Shown here: piece by piece, positions 1 through 10,517 of the stretch | How the letters are laid out: every line of letters begins with the position of its first letter | Position numbering within the stretch: the first letter of the stretch is position 1 | Source of the DNA: Riptortus pedestris | Lineage: Eukaryota; Arthropoda; Insecta; Hemiptera; Alydidae | DNA: 64,000 nt | Assembly (NCBI GenBank): GCA_019009955.1 | Contig: CM032230.1 | Span: 16,783,501-16,847,500, forward strand | Reading direction: 5' to 3' | Translations under genes and position numbers: made by a program | Notes under the pieces: model-generated | Seen by the model: the letters and a program-made list of their open reading frames with translations, nothing else | Databases searched by the model: none | Told to the model about the DNA's origin: nothing

Positions 1-109
1 CAACACTATTGGTCATATCAGTTAATGACTGAAATCGGACAAGGAAGGGGGGGGGGTGAATGAAAAATGAATAATGTTTCCGTAATTAGTAATTAAATAT
101 TATAGAATC
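1..109 (+). repeat. Family A fragment, left of a LINE insertion
   Basis: The piece carries the family A landmarks GACTGAAATCGGAC, a long G run, and TATAGAATC. It is continued after the LINE at 2835. The last 11 bases (99-109, ATTATAGAATC) recur at 2835-2845, so this and the downstream piece were one copy before the LINE inserted. Confidence 0.8.
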
Positions 110-202
110 TTCTTCTTCTTCCTCCTCCTTTATGCCTCTCAGCGTGGAGGTGCCTCAGTCCATCCCATGCATCCCGGCCCCTTGCTAACGCTTTCATGGA
201 AT

Positions 203-619
203 TCAGCCCTTGCCCTCTCTGTCGTCCCAACCTGGAGATGCTTTGTCCGACCATGTCATCCTGGGTCTGCCCCGGGGTCGACTTCCAGTCGGCCTAGCCT
301 CAAAAAACTTCCTTGGGTCTCGTTCTTCCTTCATCCGGCAAAGATGGCCAAACCATTTCAGCTGCCTTTTTTCCACTATTTCTTTAACAGCCCGAACTTC
401 CAGCTCCTCTCGTATGTGCTGATTTCTAACAAGATCTCTCCTGGTTCGGCCCGCCACTCTCCTCAGGTATTTCATCTCCGCCGCTGTTACTCGGCTCCAG
501 TGCTTGTCAAGTGGGACCCAGCTTTCGCTTCCATATAGAAGAGTAGGTAAGTAAATGGCCTTGAAGATGTGCAGCTTCACTTTTTTATTAACCTCTTTTT
601 CCCAGCAACAGTATTGCAT
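203..619 (-). pseudogene. LINE C-terminal domain (frameshifted)
   Basis: A separate frame that continues the RT. It has LPTLLYGSESWVPLDKHWSR, VTAAEMKYLRRVAGRTRRD, LKWFGHLCRMKEERDPRK and GSRPRGRPRMTWSDK, which is the usual order of the C-terminal region in this class of LINE. It overlaps the RT frame by about 40 bases, showing a frameshift. It ends about 90 bases before the tail. Confidence 0.85.
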
Positions 620-1260
620 AGGTGGTAATAGACGTTATTCGCCGTCCTGATCCGATTGGAGATCTCTCCATCTATCCTTCCATTCCTGCTGATGACCGTG
701 CCTAAGTAGGTATATTTCTCTGTCATCTCTAGGATTTCTCCTCTGCATCGGATCTCCACAATCTCATTTTCCCGGCCTATATGCATTACCTTGGTCTTAC
801 TTGCATTTATCAACATTCCCTTTCTATCGAGCTCAGCTTCCCACTCTATGACTGCTTGCCTTACGTTATCTATTGAGTCTGCTATGAGAACAATATCATC
901 TGCAAGAACCATAACTTGAGCAAGAATTGTCCTCATATTCCACTTTCCTATGACCGTCAGAGCTGCCTGCTCCTCCTCAAGATTTTCCTCCAAGAATACC
1001 GTGAGCTTTCGTTCAAGGATGGCTGTGTATAGCTTATATACCACTTGGGAAAGACATATAGGCCTGTAATTGCTGCAGTCGCTTGAGCTTCCCTTCTTAT
1101 GTATTGGGATGAGAATATTGTACTCCCATTCCTTTGGCATAGTTTTTGGGGGAAAAGCTGTTTGGAAGAGAATCTGCAGGTATTTATTAAGTTCTGGCCC
1201 TCCAAACATAATCAGCTCTGTGGCAATGCCATCACTCCCTGCTGCTTTCCCAGTCTTTAG
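577..1260 (-). pseudogene. LINE reverse transcriptase, internally deleted
   Basis: The reading begins just upstream of 1209 with GKAAGSDGIATELIMFG, a classic N-terminal RT block, then IPIHKKGSSSDCSNYRPICL. After EEEQAAL the expected finger and palm segment (usually starting GFR and running tens of residues) is missing. The frame resumes at VLADDIVLIADS, the catalytic xxDD box, with L where F or Y is usual. The thumb reads KTKVMHIG and YTYLGTVISRNG. Loss of the palm block would abolish polymerase function. Confidence 0.88.
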
Positions 1261-2470
1261 CTTTCTTCCCTGTCAATGCCTTAATAGTTTTCCAGAAGAT
1301 TTTTGTATTGTCCTTGTAGTCATTTTGCAGTTTCTGGCCAAATTCCTCCCAGCTCTTCGTCATTGCTACTCTAACTACTTGCTTGGCTTCCTTCCTTCTC
1401 CTGACATAGAGTTCCCAGTTTTCGGTACTTTTGGTCCTAGTATATAATTTCCAAGCCAGCTTCTTTCTTGCGATCGCAGCTTTAACTCTCTCGCTCCACC
1501 ACTTCGTTCTTTTTCTTTTAGCAGTAATTAATACTGTTCCACATACTACTTCGGCTGTCTCTAGGATAGCTTTTTTCATTTCTGTCCAAATGCTGTCCAC
1601 ACTTCCTTCCTTAGCACACTTCTGGATTTTTTGAGTGAGGATTTCAGCATACTCTGTTTTCTTCTCAGGTAACTGCATTTTCGCAATGTCTATTTTCCTA
1701 TATCCCTTCCTCTGTTCCTTCCTAGATTGGAGGATTTGAGTGTCCCCAATCAAGAGATAATGGTCTGACCCTATTTCTGCCCCCCTTATAACTTTCACAT
1801 CTCTAAAATATCCTCTTATTCTTCTGCTATATATAAAATAATCTATAATGCTATTTGCATTTCTTTCCTCAGCAAAAAAAGTGATCTTATTGACTAGTTT
1901 ATGTGGGAACATGGAGTTACCGATAAGAAGATCATAATCTATGCAGAATTCTATGAGTCTTTGACCATTTCTATTCCTGGTATGCTCACCTCCATGCAGA
2001 CCCATAGCCCTGTGTGCTCCAGCATGGTCTCTTCCTGTCCTTGCATTTAAGTCCCCCATTACAATAACATCCTTGTTTAGGTTTTGTCCTCTTATGACTT
2101 CTCTCTCAAGATCTGCATAGAATTGCTCCTTTTCCAGTATATCAGCATCCTCCGTTGGGGCGTACACTTATGACTGTAACTTTTCCTATTGATAGTTCCA
2201 TGTCTGCCACTATTATTCTTGAAGAGATGGACCTCCACTCCTCTACTTTAGCGAACAGCCCTTCACTCATTATTATGCCAACCCCCTCCTTGGCCCTCTG
2301 TCCAGCCGGTATTCCTGAATATATCAGCACATATCCTTTATCAAGCCTCACCTCCTTGCACTTTCTTCCTTACTTCGGAGATTCCCAGGATGTCTACCTT
2401 GTAGGCTTCTATCTCCTCCACTATTTCAATCTCTTTTCCGGTTAAAGTCTTTATATTCCATGTTCCAAAT
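1232..2470 (-). pseudogene. LINE APE-like endonuclease and connector (broken)
   Basis: The endonuclease would nick target DNA to prime reverse transcription. The reading starts near 2470 with GTWNIKTLTGKE, the N-terminal motif of the fold. It continues with KVDILGISEVR near 2390, then a second frame (2351-2142) with AGQRAKEGVGIIM, then YAPTEDAD, GDLNARTGRD (about 2035-2065), NSIIDYF and SDHYLL (about 1755-1770). SDH and the GDLN loop are the expected catalytic residues. A frame change near 2150-2170 separates the halves. The last 120 residues form a basic connector (KRKRTKWWSERVKAAIARKK) leading into the RT. Confidence 0.88.
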
Positions 2471-2834
2471 CTGATGTCCTTTCGAGCGCCGCGTCGTAAC
2501 CGTTTTGTCTGTCCTAATCCGAGGCAATGATGTACTTTGAATCAGTGATAGTTACCTCCTACGGGTTATTAGCCCAGTAGGAGGGGTCCCGTATCCTCGG
2601 GACAACAGGCCTCCCGAATATTTATGTCCCCTCAGGAGGAAGGGTGGCCAGGCTATACCTCCCAGCAGAATTTAGCCGTCGCAGGACATACGACGTTACC
2701 ACCCCCGGGACTAGGACCCGCCCGCTGAGATTTATCGTGGTGAGCTCAGAGAAGGTGACTCTGGTGCACCCAGGACCGGGTTAATAGTCCCAAGATCATG
2801 AGACAAAAGCCCCAAGAACATGCGACTAAAGGCC

Positions 2835-3045
2835 ATTATAGAATCAATCTTTTTAAAATGCTGGGACACTACAATTGTTGTTATTTACATTTTTTCTGAA
2901 CTCAAAAACTACACCCTTACTTCTAATCATCGGATGTTTACTTAAAAAAAGGAGAATATATGGTGAGATGGGATCACTACTCTTTAATTATAGAATGTGG
3001 AAAATCTGCTTAGTTGATGCACCTTCTACGTGACAGACTTTTTTT
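2835..3045 (+). repeat. Family A (C-type) fragment, right of the LINE
   Basis: Starts at the second copy of the target duplication and runs through CAATCTTTTT, GTTGTTATTTACATT and a C-type interior to a degenerate 3' end (AAATCTGCTTAGTTGATGCA ... ACGTGACAGACTTTT). Confidence 0.7.
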
Positions 3046-3478
3046 GTTCCTTCCTTCCAATAACCATTTTAGTGTAGAGACATCAGGTGCTTTTTTCTTT
3101 TCGCATTTTTTGAAACTGGGATATTTGACCATTTCTTGCCAGCAGTGGACGAATTATTCGATTCTTCTACACTGCATAAATGGACGTCTGTCCATTTCAT
3201 TTTCGTTCCAGCAGGGCGTCTAGAATTTGTATCTTCTCTTCACTCCAAGGACTTCGATAGAACATTTTGAGAGATTTCCATAGTTTTTAAAAGTACCCAA
3301 AAGGATGACAAACATTAACTATACTTCAAAGAAAACAATTACCTTAAAGCCCAAACCGCTTTAAAACCATATCAGGAACCTGTCGTTGGCGCGTTAAATA
3401 GAAACGGTTTCCCGTAGAAACATACAGATTGGATAAAAAAAAAGTATCATGGCATATCCACCAATAACACAGATGTAA
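3046..3478. other. No gene seen
   Basis: AT-rich sequence without a recognisable coding frame or repeat. Short open frames on both strands have no family motif. Confidence 0.5.
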
Positions 3479-3757
3479 CATGTTCCGGGCCCCCGTAAGG
3501 GCTACTGGCGCCTGTGTGCAAAAAAGGATTTTGGCGCCCCTTAAGGCATTTTGAATTATCTCTTTTTTTATGGTAGGTAGGTGCTTGAAATAAAGCAAAG
3601 AACTGAACTTTAAAAGTCATATTTATTTGTATACTAAAATATCAAAATGAAATAAACAGAATAAAATCTAAATTTCTTTTTTTTGCCCTTGGTTTGTGCG
3701 CCCCTAAAGGATGGCGCCCGTGTGCACACTTTGCACAAATGGTAACGGGGGCGCTGT
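3479..3757. mobile_element. Putative hAT-like MITE
   Basis: The ends are imperfect inverted repeats rich in GGCGCC and GCCCCCGT: ACATGT..CGGGCCCCCGTAAGG on the left, and on the right the complement of ACATGTACAGCGCCCCCGTTACC. The interior is AT-rich and non-coding. The GGCGCC-rich subterminal pattern resembles non-autonomous hAT elements. I see no clean 8-bp target duplication, so the class is uncertain. Confidence 0.45.
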
Positions 3758-4035
3758 ACATGTACAGTAAACAGTGTTTTCGTACCCGAGATATAAGCAT
3801 TTAGACAAATCTATGATTAGACTTCCTGGTATCCGGAAACTAATTCATGTAAATATGGTTTCCAAGTATAAATATTGGATGACGGAAGCACTAAATAATC
3901 AATTTATTGCCTTAAAATTAGCCAGGTGCATGAAGCGTGGAATACCTATTGGACAAATATTGACGAATTTATTATCACTCTTGGGATCAGTTTTAATAGT
4001 TCCCCACCAAAATAAAACTATTATCTTAGCATCCG
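3758..4035. other. No gene seen
   Basis: A 96-codon open frame covers most of this stretch, but it has no family motif and runs into the G-run of the next repeat. I treat it as chance. Confidence 0.4.
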
Positions 4036-4385
4036 GAGAAAACCAGGGGGGGGGAGGGGGTTAGAAGTGGCGATTTCGAAAACTCAAAATATTTCCGCTA
4101 TTACACTTTCTATTAAAACATGTTAGAGCATAAATCGTGTTGCGCCTCTAAAATTGTCTTTCTATATTTCTATTTTTATTGCTTAAACATTAAGGGAGTT
4201 ACTCGCATTTTACGGCATTCGGCTTTCAGTAAATCCCCACTTCTGCTCATCGAATATTCATTTAGATATAAAAAATATATGGGGAAAGGAATCAATACTG
4301 TGTTAAACCATATTAACGGAGATATTTGTATTTTTTAGTATTCGGCCTTCGGTAAATCCCCGCTCTTAGTCATGCCATATTAACA
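4036..4385 (+). repeat. Family A (C/B-type) fragments
   Basis: Landmarks in order are a GGGGGGGAGGGGG run, TTCGAAAACTCAAAATATTTCC, a long AT interior, TCAGTAAATCCCCACTTCTGCTCATCGAATATTC, and a second TCGGTAAATCCCCGCTC block. It runs head-on into a reverse copy at 4386. Confidence 0.65.
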
Positions 4386-4827
4386 AAAGTCCGTCACGCA
4401 TGGGCTTCATAAAGTAAGCAGATTTCCCACGTAAAGTTATACAATAGAGAAATCTCCATACGAGTGCCGAACAGTTACAGAAACGGCCGAACTAGCTTTC
4501 GGCGGGAGCGATTCGAAGGGACCATAGCTCGTCCGTTACACTTAATAAAAATACAAATATCGGTTAATATTCAAGATAGAGAATAAATGTATAGAGCAAT
4601 ATTTATAGTAAATGTAAAGAGCAATAAGATTGGTTCTATATAATATTTTGATCAAACGTATGTATGGTAACAGAGATATTTTGAATTTTCGAAACTCCCT
4701 CCTCTAAACCCCCCCCCACTAGTACGATTTCAGCCATTGACGAACGTGATCTTTTTACATAAAACGTTTAAATATGGAGTTTGGTTACGATCAAACAAAA
4801 ATTGCGACCGCTAAAGCGTTAACAGAC

Positions 4828-4901
<74 letters not shown>

Positions 4902-5031
4902 GAACGGACCTCATTTTCGTCATCTCCTAGGTAGGATCGATGGACGTGATCTGTCTTTTTACATAAAACGTTTATATCGGGAGTGTGGTTACGATCAAAC
5001 AAAAATTGCGAGCGCTACAGATTTAACAGAC

Positions 5032-5080
<49 letters not shown>
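4386..5080 (-). repeat. Family A copy, reverse, with duplicated (TA)n block
   Basis: Begins with AAGTCCGTCACGC (the complement of the family 3' end), AAGCAGATTTCCCACGT, then GCTAGTTC-type interior, the run of C, TTTGGTTACGATCAAAC and (TA)n at about 4833-4894. It then has TTTTGAACGGACCTCATTTTCG and CGATGGAC. A second partial copy of the ACGATCAAAC-(TA)n block follows at 4940-5078, so the microsatellite-bearing module is duplicated. Confidence 0.8.
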
Positions 5081-5084
<4 letters not shown>

Positions 5085-6094
5085 ACGGGGTCCCTGTACT
5101 CTGTTATATGATAAACCTCATTATTCGAAGCTTAAATACCCGTTTAAAGTTTTTGGACTACTAAAATTTGATTGATTGAGATAAAAATTATTCTGGTTCA
5201 TTATAAATTTCATTAATAGATATAGTATAGGATAATTCCTTTGAAATCTGAAACCGAAATTTTTGGAGTAATTTCCAAGTAATTGTAATCAATACTCCCT
5301 TAATTTTTAGAACTTTACCTTGAATTGCTGTAGTAACAAAGTTTTCAAAATTCCCAGAGGAAGTCTTATCTGAAATTGTTAAAATAAGTTCCAGCTATCC
5401 ATTTGTGAGCCAGTGTCATTTGATACTGCTACACATTGATACATATTATAGGATTCCATTTATTCTTTTCATTATTAATATTGCTTTACTCAGAAGAGAA
5501 AATTCATAATTCCAAGAATAACGACCAACAACACGACTTATAAAATAAAAAGAATAATAAGGTATGGGCAATAGGATTGAAGATGAAGCCCCTAGACATA
5601 GAGGTAACTTTAGAAGAGGGTGTATAGTTATATCCTATAAATGCTGGGGGCGTGTCCTCCACAGGTACCGCCCACAAACAGCCACGCCCACCGGCATAAT
5701 ACAGTGAATACATGCTGCATACAGTTAAGACATTCCCGCTTTCAGGACTTCAGTAATAATAGTTAGTCCAAACATTTTTTTCGCCATTAAAAGTGGTAAA
5801 CCGCCATATATATATTCCAAGTTTTATGCTAAACCTATGTATTTATTAGCACAAAAATCATTATGCACTCTCATTCATTAAATTATTCATTCAAGTTTTA
5901 TGAGTATTTTTTAGAAACGGAACTGTTTAACTTTCAAGCGGTTAAAGAATGGTAATTACATAATGAAATGAACATGAGGACCAAATTTACTACTCATTCG
6001 GGGTGTATATCCGGCCCACAATTAAAATATCTTTTAAACCGTCAGATATATCGCACAAATTTCAAATGCTCAGATGTAGCTTTCATCGAGACCT
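5081..6094. other. No gene; short B-type repeat at 5090-5175
   Basis: The segment 5090-5175 matches 18340-18480 (GTTATATGATAAACC, ATTCGAAGCTTAAATACC, TTGGACTACTAAAATTTGAT). The rest is AT-rich with no recognised gene. The short minus frame at 5504-5713 has no family features. Confidence 0.5.
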
Positions 6095-6240
6095 TTCATA
6101 TATATATTTGTCTCTTACCGCTCTAGCGGTCGCAATTTTTGTTTGATCGTTACCAAACTCGATATTTATACGATTTATGAAAAACTAAAGATCAAGATGG
6201 TTAATATCTCCGTTAAATGGAAAAATGTATAAAATGTTTT
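6095..6240 (+). repeat. Family A fragment
   Basis: Has TTTGTCTCTTACCGCTCTAG, GTTTGATCGTTACCAAACTC and a shortened interior ending at ATATCTCCGTTAAATGG. Confidence 0.75.
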
Positions 6241-6367
6241 AAGGTTATAAACTAACTTAAACAAATGAATGTTAACACAATGATGACAGGACCATAACTG
6301 AACTTTATTAACGACTGATTATGCATAACCTCTTCAAAGAGGATTAAAATTCATTATTATAAAGAGA

Positions 6368-6713
6368 TCCTTTTTAGCAGATTTCCCTAAAGCGAAATCA
6401 GCTATTGAGGTCGTACTCATAAAGCGAGTTTCGAAAAATTTCTTCAAATGTCCATAGATCCTACCGAGAAGATTTCGAAATTGAGGTCCGAACAATACTT
6501 GATATATACTTACTTGTCTGTTACCACTCTAGTGGCAGCAATTTTTGTTTGATCGTTACCAAACTCGATATTTAAACGTTTTATGCAAAAATAAAGATCG
6601 TTAATGGCTGAAATCGGAAAAGTGGGAGGGGGGTTTAGAGGGGAGGATTTTCGATAATTCCAAATATCTCCGTTATTATAAGTCGGATCGGAAAATTGTA
6701 TAAAACGAATCTT
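6368..6713 (+). repeat. Family A copy 1 of a head-to-tail array
   Basis: Opens with TTTTTAGCAGATTTCCC and AATCAGCTATTGAGGTCG. It continues through TGAGGTCCG, a nearly lost (TA)n, TGTCTGTTACCACTCTAG and ATATCTCCGTTATTATAAG. It stops in CGAATC where the next copy's TTTTTAG begins, so it is truncated at its 3' side at the junction. Confidence 0.8.
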
Positions 6714-6842
6714 TTTAGTAGATTTCCCTCATGGGGAATCAGCTATTGAGGTCGTACTCATGACGCGATTTTTGAAACAAAATTTCAAATGTCCATCGAT
6801 CATACCAAGGAGATGAAATAAATGAGGTCCGTTCAAAATTAT

Positions 6843-6910
<68 letters not shown>

Positions 6911-7384
6911 ATCGCTCTAGCGGTCGCAATTTTTTGTTTGATCGTTACCAAACTCGGAATTTAATCGTTTTATGTAAAAAGGAAGATCAAGTTCGTTAAT
7001 GGCTGAAATCAGACCAGTGGGAGGGTGTTTAGAGGGGGATTTTTGAAAGTTCAAAATATCTCCGTTATTATTCATCAAATCGAAAAATTGTATAGAATCA
7101 ATCTTATTGCAAATTAAATTTACTATAAATATTGTTCTATACATTTATTCTGTATCTTGAATATTAACCGAGATATTTGCATTTGTATTCTGTGCGTGGT
7201 CGGCTATGTTCGGGACATTCCGCCGAGAGCTCTGGCGGCCGTTTCCGTAAACTATTCGTCCCTCGTGAATAGGTTTAGAGATCCCTTACACTACAGTTGT
7301 TATTGGGCAGATTTCTCGACTGTGAAACTTCACGTGGGAAATCTGCTTAGTTTACGCAGCCCCAGCTTGACGGACTTTATGTTT
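6714..7384 (+). repeat. Family A copy 2, near full length
   Basis: All landmarks are present: the opening palindrome (AGTAGATTTCCC ... GGGGAATCAGC), TGAGGTCCGTTCAAAATT, (TA)n at about 6840-6906, CGCTCTAGCGGTCGCAATT, the G-run, GAATATTAACCGAGATATTTGC, TTCACGTGGGAAATCTGCTT, ACGCAGCCCC and GACGGACTTT. The hairpin near the end has one arm altered (CAGCTTG instead of CTGCGTG). Confidence 0.85.
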
Positions 7385-7582
7385 TTCATCCTTAGTAGTA
7401 TAATCGTCATTTCTATAAATCGTGTTTAAGTTCTGAGTACATTTCAAATTCGGTTAAAGGTTTCTTATTACGAGAGAAATAGTGAATAGATGGTGAAATG
7501 ACATAGTCAGTAATAATTCATACCAGCTGGTAAGAAATCGTGTTAGTTCATGCAGACCCTGCGTGACGGACTTTTCTTCATT
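7385..7582 (+). repeat. Family A copy 3, 3' half only (C-type)
   Basis: A third 3' terminus with GAGAGAAATAGTGAATAGATGG, TTAGTTCATGCAGACCCTGC and GTGACGGACTTTTC. It follows copy 2 directly in the same orientation. Confidence 0.7.
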
Positions 7583-7890
7583 TTACGACGATTGCTGTGC
7601 TTTCTTTGTAGTTCTAGTACAGACCAACTCTTTGTTGGTGATCGGCAATTTGAAATTCAGCTGATGCTTGCTATTTAGCAATTATAATGATATCATCAAC
7701 TGAATAGCATGTTACATTTTGTAACTTTCATTAAAATATTTTAATATTTAGCAATTTCTTATTTGGTCCGGTGGTTGTCAGAGAATATCTTGTTTGATAA
7801 TGATTCACTAAACTATCAGAAATTGGGGAAGTCATGATTTTCCTGATTTTTATTATGAAGTGAACATAACCTCCCCCCCCCCCTCCCTAG
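7583..7890. other. No gene seen
   Basis: AT-rich sequence with no coding or repeat signal I can name. Confidence 0.45.
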
Positions 7891-7948
7891 TAGATCCTAC
7901 CTAGTAGATGACGAAAATGAGGTCCATTCAAAACTGTAGGTGTGTATT

Positions 7949-8012
<64 letters not shown>

Positions 8013-8442
8013 TGTTACCGCTCTAGCGGTCGCAATGTTTGTTTGATCGTTACCAAACTCGATATTTAGTCGTTTTATATTAAAAGAAATATCGAGTTCG
8101 TTAATGGCTGAAATCGGAAAAGTGGGAGGGGGGTTTAGAGGGGAGGATTTTCGATAATTCCAAATATCTCCGTTACTATACTTCGGATCGAAAAATTGTA
8201 CAGAATCAATCTTATTGCAAATTAAATTTACTATAAATGTTGCTATATACATATATTCTCTATCTTGAATATTAACCGAGATATTTGCATTTTATTTTAA
8301 ATCTGGTGACGAGAGTCACTTTCCCGCCAAAAGCTAGTTCCGCCGTTTCCTTAACTGCTCGGCTCTCATGAAATTTCTTTATTGTAAAACTTTACGTTGG
8401 AAATCTGCTTAATTTACGCAGCCCCTGCGTGACGGACTTTTT
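7891..8442 (+). repeat. Family A copy lacking the 5' palindrome
   Basis: Starts at TAGATGACGAAAATGAGGTCC. It has (TA)n at about 7954-8008, CGCTCTAGCGGTCGCAATG, AATATCTCCGTTACTATAC-like sequence, CCCGCCAAAAGCTAGTTC, GGAAATCTGCTTAATTTACG and a complete hairpin (ACGCAGCCCCTGCGT) followed by GACGGACTTTT. Confidence 0.85.
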
Positions 8443-8566
8443 CAAATTGCAGATGGAGTTGAACTATTATTTGTATGATTATCTACTCATCGAATGCTTA
8501 GCCAAATCAAAAAATATAAAAGCTAATTTTTTCCCTTATGTCCTTTATACATCGGCTCATGGATTT

Positions 8567-8926
8567 AAAAGTACGTCACGCAGGGGCCGCTCAAACTAAG
8601 AAGATTTTCGACACAGGCAGATCTCATCTCACCATAAGTTCTGTATTTCTAAGTAAAATTCCGGTAAGTAGAATTGGGGGTGTGCTGAAGCGTGAAAATT
8701 AGGAAGTGCGAGCTGCTTAATATTATAGTAACGAAAAATGCATAGAGCAACAACTATTGTGCAACAATATTTTAACAAGATTGGTTTTGCAAAATATTTC
8801 GAACCGACTAATAATAATGAAGATATTTTGAATTTTTGGCAACCCCCTCTCTCTAAACTCCCCCTTGTACCTAGTCCGGTTTGAGATATTAACAAATATG
8901 GCATCCCCTTAAGAGAAATCTGCTAA
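8567..8926 (-). repeat. Family A (C-type) reverse copy
   Basis: Begins AAAGTACGTCACGCAGGGGC, has a C-type interior (CATAGAGCAACAACTATTG, TTTTAACAAGATTGG, the C-run), and ends at CCTTAAGAGAAATCTGCTAA, the complement of the family 5' end. Confidence 0.75.
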
Positions 8927-8986
8927 ATAGAGCTGGTTCTGGCGGAGACTAGTTGAAATAGATAGCCTTTAGATGCTGGTGTAGGG

Positions 8987-10509
8987 CAGGGGTGAGCAAC
9001 CTTTTTAATCAACGGACCTATTTAAATTTTAAAATTTTTTGGCGGGCCGCACATAAAGTAACACATATTAATATTTACGAAACTTTATTTATAATAAACA
9101 TTAGAATATAAAAATATGGAAATTTAAAAAAAAGTAAAGATTTCATGTACAAATTTTAATGCAAAATAAAAAAAAAAACCAATAAAATAACAGAACAACG
9201 AATTTACTTGACATTTTTAATCAGACATTTGGCACTGTTTTTTCGATACAAGTAAATCAATATCAGCCGGCATTGGTGAAGTAGCAACACGTCTGCAGCT
9301 AATCGTGCATCAATCAGTCTTGATCGGTGGTCATTTTTGATTAATTTCATGGTCGAAAATAATTGTTAGCAATCGTACGTACTTCCGAACAGAGATAATT
9401 TGCTTTGCATTTTTCGTGCAAATTTCTCAGAGCTCACATACGATTTATAAAAAAATTGTTATGCTTACTAAGAAAAATACATTTTTTAAATCGGTATTAT
9501 TCTGCATGTCAATCAATTCCATTTGAAAGTCTTCATTAACTGTATCGACATCGATTTTAAATGGTGTTGAAAACAGTTTTATGGAAACCGCTGTCTATGT
9601 AAAATGTCTATATATTGTGCGTATTTTTAAGAACAATTATATTTCGCTTTTTAAAATAATGCTTGAAATAATATTTATTTTATAGGGAAATGCTATTTCT
9701 GCAACAGCAGTCAGACATTCTTTTTATCATCTCTCTATCTGCAAAGAGTTTCATTCGCCCCCCCCCCAGTATATGACTGAAAATAAAACTAGCCTTAACT
9801 GCTGTATTTGATAAATTAGCTTGATTTTTAAAAATAATCTGTTGTTTTCCAAAGTTTTTCTCCATTTGATTAAACTTATCAATCCGGAGTTGCCCGGTTA
9901 AGTTTTTATATTGCTATTCATGTTTTGTATCTTAATGCCTTTGCATGTTATATTCGTTTAATGTCGACACAGTCTCTGAGCATACAGCTTTATTTTTGAG
10001 GACAGTGAGAAACTAATTAAATTTCCACTTTTCTTGGAAATGCCTATGCTCATCCGCAACCTTCCGTTTTTTCATCTGCTTATTATGGATTAAAAATTTG
10101 AAAGTTAAAAATTTTGTTGGAAAACTTAATTTTGAATAAAAAACTCTAATATTACCTTTTTGACATTAATATTGCACTCACGCCTTTCAAGAAACACAAG
10201 AATTGATAAAATTGCTAGTTAACAGCTTATCAGTCTGACGGATTGTGCGACTGTAGCAAACACAAACAAGCCCAGACGCGGCGCGATTGTATTAAATGTT
10301 TGACCAAGACGCCCAGAAGTGAGTAACTCGTCACAAAAAATTCTTTCGGTTTAGTATGTACTACCATTAAATTTTAATTAGTGTTTTACAATATATTGAT
10401 GGGGAAAGTCGATAAAATAAATTCAATTTTAGAAATGCTTGGCGGGCCGCATAAACATGTTGAAAGGGCCGCAAGCGGGCCGCCGCGGGGCGCGTGTTGC
10501 TCATCCCTG
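8987..10509 (-). mobile_element. hAT-superfamily DNA transposon (decayed)
   Basis: A 1523-bp element. The ends are CAGGGGTGAGCAAC at 8987 and, as complement, CAGGGATGAGCAAC ending at 10509: 14-bp terminal inverted repeats with one mismatch. An exact 8-bp duplication (GTGTAGGG) lies at 8979-8986 and 10510-10517. The subterminal regions carry GGCGGGCCGC near both ends. TIR sequence, 8-bp duplication and a C-terminal transposase motif on the minus strand together fix the superfamily. The transposase is badly decayed and most of it is missing. Confidence 0.95.
9227..9440 (-). pseudogene. hAT transposase C-terminal remnant
   Basis: On the minus strand this reads LSLFGSTYDC, a stop, QLFSTMKLIKNDHRSRL, then IDARLAADVLLLHQC. 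This is the hAT C-terminal dimerisation signature (FGSTYxCEQLFSxMK...RSRL), with the conserved E replaced by a stop codon. No open frame extends N-terminally to the DDE core. Confidence 0.88.
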
Positions 10510-10517
10510 GTGTAGGG

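Larger units (their letters stand above)
110..2834 (-). mobile_element. RTE-like non-LTR retrotransposon, internally deleted
   Basis: A LINE read on the minus strand. From its 5' end (2834) it has a non-coding leader of about 360 bases, an APE-type endonuclease, a connector, a reverse transcriptase (RT) and a C-terminal domain. It ends at 110-135 in an AGG/AAG-rich microsatellite tail. It is flanked by an exact 11-bp target duplication (ATTATAGAATC at 99-109 and 2835-2845), so both ends are true ends. The coding region is broken into at least four frames, and a block of the RT fingers/palm between about 935 and 965 is missing, so it cannot be active. The endonuclease resembles the craniofacial development protein 2-like domains common in RTE elements. 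The clade is assigned from memory and needs a phylogeny. Confidence 0.9.

Noticed and set aside
1070..1447. 125-codon plus frame
   Set aside because: It is antisense to the LINE reverse transcriptase, which has clear motifs on the minus strand.
4774..5175. 133-codon frame with YIYIYI runs
   Set aside because: It spans two (TA)n tracts inside a reverse family A copy.
6714..7384. CRISPR-like array because of regularly repeated words
   Set aside because: The repeats are dispersed ~0.7-kb elements in both orientations, without short constant repeats and unique spacers, and the genome is animal.
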